Assembly (NCBI GenBank): GCA_017472105.1
Contig: JAFUQY010000398.1
Coordinates: 1 to 6,503 of the forward strand
DNA from: Clostridia bacterium
GTDB taxonomy: Bacteria > Bacillota_A > Clostridia > Oscillospirales > CAG-272
Direction: 5' to 3'
Length of the DNA: 6,503 nucleotides
The translations under genes were made by a program, and so were the position numbers. A model generated the notes under the pieces. It saw nothing but the letters and a program-made list of their open reading frames with translations, was not told where the DNA came from and did not search any database. The first letter of the stretch is position 1. Every line of letters starts with the position of its first letter. Positions 1 to 5,553 of this stretch are shown here, piece by piece.

Positions 1-116
1 AGAAGAAGCCGGCTGTTACGTGGATTCCGTCGGTGCTGAGCCTCGGCGCACTGCTGATCTCGACGGCGTATCTCGTGGACGGGTCGTACAATCCCTTTCT
101 GTATTTCAGGTTCTGA
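1..116 (+). CDS. C-terminal end of an MBOAT family O-acyltransferase (AlgI-like), 5' partial
   Basis: Only the last 37 codons are present, read in the frame starting at base 3 and ending at TGA 114-116. The peptide has a hydrophobic stretch (VLSLGALLISTAYLV) followed by a short polar turn and the ending YNPFLYFRF. From knowledge of the family, that ending is characteristic of AlgI/DltB-type membrane-bound O-acyltransferases of Clostridia, which use a cytoplasmic acyl donor to pass acetyl groups across the membrane to an extracellular acceptor. The next gene, 1 nt downstream, is a DHHW/AlgJ-like protein, which is the usual partner of such an acyltransferase and strengthens the call. The catalytic His of the family lies upstream of the window and cannot be checked, so the assignment rests on the tail and the neighbour. 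Confidence 0.75.
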   Translation, partial: KKPAVTWIPSVLSLGALLISTAYLVDGSYNPFLYFRF

Positions 117-117
117 T

Positions 118-1170
118 ATGAAAAAATCCGTTTTTGCCCTCATTTTTGCGGGGCTTCTCTTCCTCCTCGGCGCACTGCACGTCATTCTGCCGGACAAGAC
201 GATCTCCCATACGGAACGGCGCGCACTTGCCCGGTTTCCGGCGTTCGATTCGGCGTTCACGGAAAATCTTGAGAAGTACCTGCCCGATCAGTTTCCGGCG
301 CGGGAAGGATTCCGTTCGGTGAAATCCGTTTTCGATCGGCTCACGGGCAGGCTTGACACAAACGGCATCTACGACGTCAGCGGATGGCTCGCTCCTGTAT
401 CGTTCGGATATGACGAATCCTCTGTCATCCGGACGGCGGAGAGGCTGACGAAGCTGCGCGGGATGTTTGCGGAGTGTCCGGCCGCGGTGATCTGCGTGAT
501 TCCGCCGAAGACGGTCTACATGCACGACGGCGTTCACCCGGTTCCGGACTTCGGTTCGCTGACGGAGACACTGATGCGGCACACGGACGGATATGGCTTC
601 TGCGGCATCACCGGCACGCTCTCGCTTGAATCGTACTACAAAAACGACTCGCACTGGCGGCAGGAGATGCTTGACGAAACCGCGCGAATGATCTGCTCAT
701 CCCTCGGCGTGCATTATGTGACGGAGGAATTTACGGAGCACCGGATGGCGGATTTTTACGGGGTCTATGCCGGTCAGTCCGCTCTGCCGGTCGAGCCGGA
801 TGTACTCGTGTACCGCTCCTCACCGTCGATTGACAATGCGGACGTGACAGCGGTCGGCAGTGAGATGACGTCGGTCTATACACCCGAAGAAATCGGCGTT
901 GACATGTACGACGTGTTCCTCGGCGGTGCGGTCCCGGTGATCGAGATCGTGAACGAAAACGGTTCCGGCGAGCTCGTCGTCATCCGCGATTCGTTCGGCT
1001 CGAGCCTGATTCCCCTGCTGATTCCATCGTTTCACCGGATCACGGCGGTGGATCTGCGGTACATCTCAACGGCGTATCTGGATCGGTATGCGGACTGGGA
1101 CGGCGCGGATCTGCTGATTCTGCTGAGCGCGGACGTGATTGCAAACAGTGAAATGCTCCGGATTGAATAA
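118..1170 (+). CDS. DHHW family protein (AlgJ/AlgX-like, SGNH-type), membrane-anchored
   Basis: This 350-residue protein is probably the extracytoplasmic partner of the preceding MBOAT protein in O-acetylation of an envelope polysaccharide; the polymer is unknown. Residues 1-24 form a KK-plus-hydrophobic signal anchor. Next comes the family's N-terminal signature ERRALARFP (33-41), then DQFPAREGFR (57-66), where the family typically has D-x-FP-x-R. The putative catalytic elements are DSHW (177-180, after YYKN) and RDSFGSS (290-296), suggesting Asp177, His179 and Ser292. The family name motif is DHHW; here the second position is Ser, as in AlgX/AlgJ-type D-x-H-W sites, so the site looks intact. 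Length is normal for the family. The start follows the upstream stop by 1 nt with only a weak AGG at 108-110, so translation is probably coupled. A strong hairpin terminator follows the stop immediately. Confidence 0.85.
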   Translation: MKKSVFALIFAGLLFLLGALHVILPDKTISHTERRALARFPAFDSAFTENLEKYLPDQFPAREGFRSVKSVFDRLTGRLDTNGIYDVSGWLAPVSFGYDESSVIRTAERLTKLRGMFAECPAAVICVIPPKTVYMHDGVHPVPDFGSLTETLMRHTDGYGFCGITGTLSLESYYKNDSHWRQEMLDETARMICSSLGVHYVTEEFTEHRMADFYGVYAGQSALPVEPDVLVYRSSPSIDNADVTAVGSEMTSVYTPEEIGVDMYDVFLGGAVPVIEIVNENGSGELVVIRDSFGSSLIPLLIPSFHRITAVDLRYISTAYLDRYADWDGADLLILLSADVIANSEMLRIE

Positions 1171-1214
1171 AAAAGTCACTGGGATTTTCCGTCTCAGTGA
1201 CTTCTTTTGTTTTT
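1165..1214. terminator. Bidirectional intrinsic terminator between convergent genes
   Basis: A 12-bp stem (1173-1184 with 1192-1203, one G-U pair, core GTCACTG/CAGTGAC) encloses a 7-base loop. On the + strand it is followed by a T-rich tract (1204-1214). On the - strand it is followed by the complement of 1165-1172, which reads as a run of Ts. It therefore can end both the DHHW transcript from the left and the hydrolase transcript from the right. The tracts touch or overlap the two stop codons (1168-1170 and 1213-1215). Confidence 0.9.
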
Positions 1215-1842
1215 ACAGTTTGATAACCACATCGATTCCGTCGTCCACGAGCTTCAAGAAGGTTTTTTCGTCCTTTTTCAACCCGACGATGGAGCCGTAG
1301 TGGGTGGGAATGACGGTTTTCGGGCGCATTTCGTTCACCAGAGCCGCCGCTTCCTTCGCGTTCATGGTGTATGTTCCGCCGATCGGGAGCATGGCGATAT
1401 CGCACTGCACCGCCGCGGCTTCGGGAGTGGCATCCATGTCCCCGCCGATGTAGATCCGCTGAGTGCCGACGGTGAGAATGTACCCGAGCCAGCCGTTCTT
1501 CTTCGGATGCATGGGCTTGCCGATGTTGTAGGACGGCACCGTTTCCACGGGAATGCCGCAGATTTCGGTCTTCTGCTCCGGCGTGAGCATGACGAGGTTT
1601 CCGTCAGCGATTCCGGCTTTTGCGGCGTCCTTCTGCATGCTCTCCGGCATGACGTAAACGGTTTCCGGCTTCGCGATCTTTTCGATATCCTCCGGTGAGA
1701 AGTGATCGAAATGGGCGTGTGTGACGAAGATGATATCCGCGTCGTGCGGTGCGCCCTCGAGCTTGAACGGGTCGATGTAAATGATTTTCTCCGACGCAAT
1801 GCGGATGCTGCTGTGGGTGTTGACGGTGATTTTTCCGAGCAT
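1213..1842 (-). CDS. MBL-fold metal-dependent hydrolase (COG2220 / UlaG-like)
   Basis: This 209-residue protein belongs to the metallo-beta-lactamase fold and is expected to be a cytoplasmic two-metal hydrolase. Visible elements are an N-terminal NTHSS (9-13) where COG2220 proteins carry a conserved His, IDP (23-25), the metal site THAHFDH (41-47, giving His42, His44, Asp46 and His47), GGDMD (133-137, bridging Asp135) and PTHYG (179-183, His181). The central GKPMHPKKNGWLGY stretch (108-121) resembles the corresponding segment of COG2220 members, with His112 a possible further ligand. There is no signal peptide. The length fits the short members of the group. The start is fixed by AGGAGG 4 nt upstream, which overlaps the TAA of the SDR gene, so the two genes are co-transcribed and probably translationally coupled. 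The substrate cannot be told; a lactonase or phosphodiesterase-like activity is only a possibility. Confidence 0.85.
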   Translation of the reverse strand: MLGKITVNTHSSIRIASEKIIYIDPFKLEGAPHDADIIFVTHAHFDHFSPEDIEKIAKPETVYVMPESMQKDAAKAGIADGNLVMLTPEQKTEICGIPVETVPSYNIGKPMHPKKNGWLGYILTVGTQRIYIGGDMDATPEAAAVQCDIAMLPIGGTYTMNAKEAAALVNEMRPKTVIPTHYGSIVGLKKDEKTFLKLVDDGIDVVIKL

Positions 1843-1846
1843 ATGT

Positions 1847-1854
1847 CCTCCTTA
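1847..1854 (-). promoter_or_regulatory. Ribosome binding site of the MBL gene overlapping the SDR stop codon
   Basis: On the - strand the sequence TAAGGAGG contains both the TAA stop of the SDR gene (1854-1852) and the AAGGAGG Shine-Dalgarno of the hydrolase (1853-1847). Four bases (ACAT) separate it from the ATG at 1842. The arrangement means that ribosomes finishing the SDR frame sit on the next gene's initiation site, a classic set-up for coupled translation. Confidence 0.85.
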
Positions 1855-2562
1855 TGATTCGCGGTATGTCCAGCCGCAGTCGTTGTGGTAGATCATCAGC
1901 TTTGTCATGCCGCCGTCGATGCAGATGTTCTCGCCAGTGATGAATCCCGCCTTGTCGGATGCGAGATACAGCACCATGTTGGCGATATCCATCGGATTTC
2001 CGACCCGTCCTGCCGGCTGCTGGGATGCGTCGGGGCCTTCGTAAACGGTGTATGCGGTGTCAATCCAGCCGGGTGAGATGGAGTTGACGCGGATTTTTCC
2101 CGCAAAGCTGACCGCCATGGCGTGGGTGAGTGCGGCAATTCCGCCTTTTGCGGCAGTGTAGCTTTCGGTCTGAGGCTGGCTCATCCGGTCACGGCTCGAG
2201 GAAATGTTGATGATACTGCCGCCCTCGGTGAAATACGGCGCGAACAGCTTGGAAAGATAGAACGGAGCCGTCACACCGACCGCCATCGCGTACTGAAATT
2301 CCTCGTACGTGCACGAATCGATCCCGCGCATCAGCGGCAGGGCGTTGTTGACCAGCACGTCGATCTTCCCTTCTCTTTCGATCACCTGATGGACGAAATC
2401 CTGCATCGTGACCTTCTCGGCGATATCCCCGATGTAGAAGTGATCCCCGTCGGCTTTGTCGATGACGTAGACCCGTGCGCCGTTTTCCCGGAACTGCTCC
2501 GCGATGCATCTGCCGATTCCGCGGGCGCCTCCGGTTACGGCAACAACCTTATCCTGAAACAT
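1852..2562 (-). CDS. SDR family NAD(P)-dependent oxidoreductase
   Basis: A classical short-chain dehydrogenase/reductase of 236 residues, probably cytoplasmic. Numbered from the ATG at 2562, it shows the Rossmann nucleotide-binding motif TGGARGIG (10-17), an Asp after the second strand (VIDK, Asp35) that suggests NAD(H) preference, GDI (45-47) for the adenine pocket, NNA (72-74), a Ser cluster SSS (121-123), and the catalytic YTAAK (Tyr135, Lys139). It ends with the IDGG (215-218) region of FabG-like enzymes. The helix position that normally carries the active-site Asn (vNxxG) reads VGVTAP (95-100), so the Asn of the N-S-Y-K tetrad seems to be Gly96. Three in-frame ATGs occur at 2571, 2568 and 2562. 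GAGAGG at 2577-2572 abuts the first but lies 9 nt from the third, which is therefore chosen. It has its own promoter and heads a two-gene operon with the MBL hydrolase. The substrate is unknown. Confidence 0.88.
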   Translation of the reverse strand: MFQDKVVAVTGGARGIGRCIAEQFRENGARVYVIDKADGDHFYIGDIAEKVTMQDFVHQVIEREGKIDVLVNNALPLMRGIDSCTYEEFQYAMAVGVTAPFYLSKLFAPYFTEGGSIINISSSRDRMSQPQTESYTAAKGGIAALTHAMAVSFAGKIRVNSISPGWIDTAYTVYEGPDASQQPAGRVGNPMDIANMVLYLASDKAGFITGENICIDGGMTKLMIYHNDCGWTYRES

Positions 2563-2571
2563 GTGCATCAT

Positions 2572-2577
2572 CCTCTC
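2572..2577 (-). promoter_or_regulatory. Ribosome binding site that decides the SDR start
   Basis: GAGAGG on the - strand lies directly next to the first possible ATG (2571), which is too close for initiation, but 9 nt from the third in-frame ATG (2562). This favours the shorter protein beginning MFQDK, which also matches the usual short lead-in before the SDR glycine motif. Confidence 0.7.
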
Positions 2578-2595
2578 TGTCTTTATTCTGACAAC

Positions 2596-2624
2596 AGTAT
2601 ATCATATACCGCGTGTTTTTTCAA
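2596..2624 (-). promoter_or_regulatory. SigA-type promoter of the SDR-MBL operon
   Basis: On the - strand a TTGAAA -35 box (2624-2619) is followed by a 17-bp spacer and a TATACT -10 box (2601-2596). Each box differs from consensus by one base and the spacing is ideal. Transcription would begin near 2589, giving a leader of roughly 27 nt to the ATG at 2562. The leader is too short for a riboswitch, and no clear operator palindrome is seen around it. Confidence 0.85.
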
Positions 2625-2656
2625 TGACCTGCCGGGATTTTAACGGAATAACAGAG

Positions 2657-2692
2657 AAAAACCGCTCCCGCGATTGCCGTGAGAACGGTTTT
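2657..2692 (-). terminator. Intrinsic terminator after the lipoprotein gene
   Basis: Just beyond the stop codon (2698-2700), the - strand carries AAAACCG (2692-2686) pairing with CGGTTTT (2664-2658). The stem extends inward with further pairs (TTCTC against GGGAG, including G-U pairs) and ends in a small loop. The second arm runs straight into Ts (2661-2657, then TCTCTG). It ends the surface-protein operon and insulates the SDR promoter directly downstream. Confidence 0.85.
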
Positions 2693-2697
2693 ATGAC

Positions 2698-3249
2698 TTA
2701 TTTTGCGGTGATGGTCAGACCGGAAACGCAGTCGTCGGCATCGAGAACCACGGAAACCTGCGCGCCTTCGAGAGTGAAGGTCAGCACGCCGAAGTTGTCG
2801 GTGTAGTCCGTGCCGAAGGATGCTTCCACAGCCGCCTTGTCAGAGCCGATGGAAAGACCGTCTGCCAGAGAGACCGCGTCGGAGGTGAGGGAGATTTCCT
2901 GAATCCGCGCCTTGCCTTCCGCATCGGGAGAAGTGGTCAGCGTGTAGCCGCCGAAGGTGTAGAGCTTGTCCATGCCTTCGTGAACACAGCTCGGAGCCTC
3001 GGTCATGGACTGGGGTTCGCCGAGAGCTGCAACGGTGTCATCCGCAAGCGCACCCATCACAAAGGTTGTGCCGTCGTCGAGCTCCACGATATAGCCGTCG
3101 GAGGTTTCGACCGCATCCGCAGCGGTTTCAGCGGCGGTGTCCGGTGTGTTCGCGGTGTCAGCGGAGGTATCTGTGGGATCAGCCGCGCCGCAGGAAGTCA
3201 TGACGCAGAGAGCCGCGCCCAGGAGAAGTGCGAAGATTGTCTTTTTCAT
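2698..3249 (-). CDS. Small lipoprotein with a duplicated SmpA/OmlA-like domain
   Basis: This 183-residue exported protein has a lipoprotein signal peptide: KK, a hydrophobic core (5-16) and the lipobox MTSC with lipid-accepting Cys20. Residues 21-50 are a linker of mostly Ala, Thr and Asp, as expected for a tether away from the membrane. Two related halves follow. The first (about 60-122) begins TTFVMGALADDTVAALGEP, the second (about 130-182) GLSIGSDKAAVEASFGTD. Both have the pattern hydrophobic-x-hydrophobic-G, acidic/Lys, V, then (L/F)G, which recalls SmpA/OmlA-type folds, and both continue as beta-strands with a DAxG or DADD turn. Cys88 and Cys174 lie one in each half. The ATG at 3249 has AAAAGGA 9 nt upstream. 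The gene starts 30 nt after the transglutaminase-protein stop and ends at a terminator, so it is the last gene of that operon. The precise family is not recognised and the role is unknown. Confidence 0.8.
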   Translation of the reverse strand: MKKTIFALLLGAALCVMTSCGAADPTDTSADTANTPDTAAETAADAVETSDGYIVELDDGTTFVMGALADDTVAALGEPQSMTEAPSCVHEGMDKLYTFGGYTLTTSPDAEGKARIQEISLTSDAVSLADGLSIGSDKAAVEASFGTDYTDNFGVLTFTLEGAQVSVVLDADDCVSGLTITAK

Positions 3250-3279
3250 ATCATCATTTCCTTTTCGGATTGAAATTTA

Positions 3280-5553
3280 TCACGGGGTTGCCGGGTAGAG
3301 GGACGAGTCGAAGCTGTAATAATTCTTGACCTCGTTTTCGGAGTATGCCTTGACCTCCGCATCGGTCAACAGGAAGCACTGAAGATCGTGACCGGCGTAA
3401 TGCGGACAGGTGTCAAAGTGGTACCAGTTTCCGTCGATGTTCACCAGACTCCAGTAATGCGGATTTGCCGGGTCGTTCCGCTGGATCATCATGTTTTCCA
3501 GTCCCGCACGGGTCAGAAGCACGCTCGATACGGCGTAGTAGATGTAGCAGTTGCCGCTCCGGATCGTGAAGCCGGAATACGCGCCGTCGACGTAGTTGCC
3601 CATGAGGTAGCTGGTTCTGGTGGAATAGGTCAGCCCGGAGGTACACCATTCGTAGATCGCCCATGCCTTTTCGCGCGGCGTCATCCAGTTTCCGGTGATC
3701 TGCCAGAGAATCTGATCGGCGAGGGCGTTGACCGTGTCCATGGTGATATCGTACACGCGCAGGTAAACCGATGTTTTCGCTTCGTTGCCGGAGCTGTCGA
3801 CTGCGGTATAATGCACCTGATACGTACCCGGGACGGCGTTGTTCACAGCGGAAGAGTCAACCTTCACTGCCACATCCCCGTCACGGTCGTCCACGGCGTA
3901 CACGTTTTTCTTGAAGGAAACCGACTCGCCCTCCATGATCGTCTTACTCACGGCACCGTAGATCACGGGCGGTGTGGTATCGAGGATGACACGGAGCTTG
4001 GTTTCGGCTTCTGCGGAGTTGCCGTATGCGTCCGATGCCTTGACAGTCACGGAATAGCTTCCGGCTTCCTCAGACACAGGCGCGTCTCCCGCGTAGCTGA
4101 ATGTCACCTCGGAAAGATCCTCAGCGGAGACGACAAAGCTCTCAAGACTGACAGCGTCACCCTTGAAAACGGTCACATCCGTCAGCGTCAGCACGGGCGG
4201 CGTGGTATCGGCAATCACGGTCTTCACTTCATACCTGCCGAATTCGCTCTCAAGCGTCAGTGTGTGTTCCCCGATTCCGGCAGAAATTCCGGACACCGTA
4301 AACCGTCTGCCGTAGGTGGTATCCGCGAAAACGGCGGCGGTGATTTCCTCTTCGGTACAGCCGTATTCCAGCGAAATTTCCGCCGGAACGTTCATGATGA
4401 ATAATTTTGCGTCCTTTTCGGTGCGGTTGCCGTGGATGTCCTCTGCCGCGATCCGCACGGTCTGTCTGCCCTGCACGGTGAGATCGGGCTTGGATGCCAG
4501 GGAAAGTGTGCACCCGGATACGTCATCCGCAAGTGTCACGAAATTTTCCGCCGTCACCGTTTCACCGAGCCGGATGGCATGGGACGCGGTTTCAAGCACG
4601 GGCGGTGTGGTATCCGCGACCTTGACCGGCCAGACATACGCCGCCGTTGCGGAGGATGCGCGGAGGATATACTCGCCGATGACGCCGGTGGAAATATCTC
4701 CGAAATCCATCTCGGTTACGTCGGGATGTTTTTCGAGCATCGTGGTCGCCAGATCCGCCGCGTTCAGCTCAGCCGCGAGCACATGGGACGCATCCCACAC
4801 GGTCAGTGCGGCGTTCACGGAGGTTTTGTTGCCCGATCCGTCTGCCGCAGTCACGGTCACGGTGTATTCTCCTGCGGTATCCGTGGTGAGATTTTCCGCC
4901 GTCAGAGTCACATCCGTCGCGTCGGTGCAGGAGAGAACGAAATCCCCCCACGAAATCTCCGTACCTGCAACGGTGTGAACATCGGTCACGGTCAGCTCGG
5001 GCGGTGTGGTGTCGCGTACCTGCACGGTCACATCTCCCGGAAGGAAGCCGAAAAACTTCAGTCCGATTGCGTGATCCCCGGGGCTGCTGACGTCAATGGT
5101 GTACGGCTCGACGCTGTACATGGATGCAAGAAGCTCGTTTTCGTGGATGTTCTCCGGCCGGGGCATCTCACCGATTTCGACCATGATGGGCTCCGTTGTT
5201 GCGGAAACATAGGATGCGCCGAGAATTCCGACGGAAAGAAGAAATACCGACGCGCATACAGCGGGAATTACGATGCGCTTTCTGCTATTCTTCACGGGTT
5301 CTGCCGGCGTTTTATCGGACGTTTCCTCTTCGGCGGCTTCTTCCGTTTCCGTTTTTTCAGCGTCAGTTTCTTCTGCGGCGTTTTCTGTGTCGCCGGGCTT
5401 TTCTTCCGGATTTTCTGCGGGAGTTTCGACGGGAGCTTTTTCTTCCGCAGGTGTTTTATCCGGCTGATCGGGAGCGGATTGTACGGGTGGCGCCGTGATT
5501 GTCTCCAGCTCCGTTTCCCTGATCTCTATTTGCTTGTTCTGATTATTGTCCAT
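3280..5553 (-). CDS. Membrane-anchored surface protein with Ig-like modules and C-terminal transglutaminase-like domain
   Basis: A 757-residue type II membrane protein. Residues 1-90 are low-complexity, rich in Glu, Pro, Thr and Ala. KNSRKR (88-93) precedes one membrane helix (about 94-118), so the acidic tail should be cytoplasmic and the rest outside. Seven beta-rich modules follow (121-601), four of them opening with DTTPP (181, 314, 449, 525) and resembling bacterial Ig-like/HYR or DUF5011 repeats. The C-terminal domain (602-757) is transglutaminase-like: GNCYIYY (Cys669), HYWSL (His699) and YHFDT (Asp714) give a complete triad. In bacteria such domains are usually peptidases or amidases, or protein cross-linkers; which applies here is unknown. 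There is no LPXTG or other wall-sorting signal. The ATG lies inside the preceding gene (11-nt overlap) with only GGGG about 10 nt upstream, so translation is likely coupled. No in-frame Met exists before the helix to serve as another start. Confidence 0.88.
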   Translation of the reverse strand: MDNNQNKQIEIRETELETITAPPVQSAPDQPDKTPAEEKAPVETPAENPEEKPGDTENAAEETDAEKTETEEAAEEETSDKTPAEPVKNSRKRIVIPAVCASVFLLSVGILGASYVSATTEPIMVEIGEMPRPENIHENELLASMYSVEPYTIDVSSPGDHAIGLKFFGFLPGDVTVQVRDTTPPELTVTDVHTVAGTEISWGDFVLSCTDATDVTLTAENLTTDTAGEYTVTVTAADGSGNKTSVNAALTVWDASHVLAAELNAADLATTMLEKHPDVTEMDFGDISTGVIGEYILRASSATAAYVWPVKVADTTPPVLETASHAIRLGETVTAENFVTLADDVSGCTLSLASKPDLTVQGRQTVRIAAEDIHGNRTEKDAKLFIMNVPAEISLEYGCTEEEITAAVFADTTYGRRFTVSGISAGIGEHTLTLESEFGRYEVKTVIADTTPPVLTLTDVTVFKGDAVSLESFVVSAEDLSEVTFSYAGDAPVSEEAGSYSVTVKASDAYGNSAEAETKLRVILDTTPPVIYGAVSKTIMEGESVSFKKNVYAVDDRDGDVAVKVDSSAVNNAVPGTYQVHYTAVDSSGNEAKTSVYLRVYDITMDTVNALADQILWQITGNWMTPREKAWAIYEWCTSGLTYSTRTSYLMGNYVDGAYSGFTIRSGNCYIYYAVSSVLLTRAGLENMMIQRNDPANPHYWSLVNIDGNWYHFDTCPHYAGHDLQCFLLTDAEVKAYSENEVKNYYSFDSSLYPATP
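3751..5193 (-). repeat. Seven protein repeat modules in the order A-B-A-B-A-B-B
   Basis: Within the transglutaminase protein, B modules of 73-77 residues begin with DTTPP and end with a strand of the type AxLxVxD. They are encoded at 5013-4795, 4614-4393, 4209-3982 and 3981-3751. Between them lie A modules of about 60 residues, at 5193-5014, 4794-4615 and 4392-4210. A modules share a weak pattern of a short helix (ELLASMY, DLATTML, EITAAVF), an IG or GE(H/Y) turn and a final strand running into the next DTTPP. The DNA coding for the five residues DTTPP is almost identical in all four copies (for example 3967-3981, 4195-4209, 4600-4614, 4999-5013), while the rest has diverged. Confidence 0.75.

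Noticed and set aside
106..654. - strand open frame opposite the DHHW gene
   Set aside because: It is Arg-rich shadow reading of a real gene and lacks a ribosome site or promoter.
2563..2571. ATG at 2571 or 2568 as the SDR start
   Set aside because: The GAGAGG ribosome site directly abuts 2571 and leaves only 3 nt before 2568; the ATG at 2562 has a 9-nt spacing.
1207..2643. + strand open frames at 1207-1698 and 2122-2643
   Set aside because: These are antisense to the MBL and SDR genes, whose motifs are unmistakable, and the first begins within the terminator region; no recognisable protein features.
3283..3300. Possible wall-sorting signal at the end of the transglutaminase protein
   Set aside because: The C-terminus is SSLYPATP with no LPXTG-like motif, hydrophobic segment or basic tail.
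3967..5013. Near-identical 15-base repeats as a possible CRISPR or regulatory repeat
   Set aside because: They code for the DTTPP residues at the start of Ig-like modules, are spaced 228-405 bases apart, and lie in frame within one gene.
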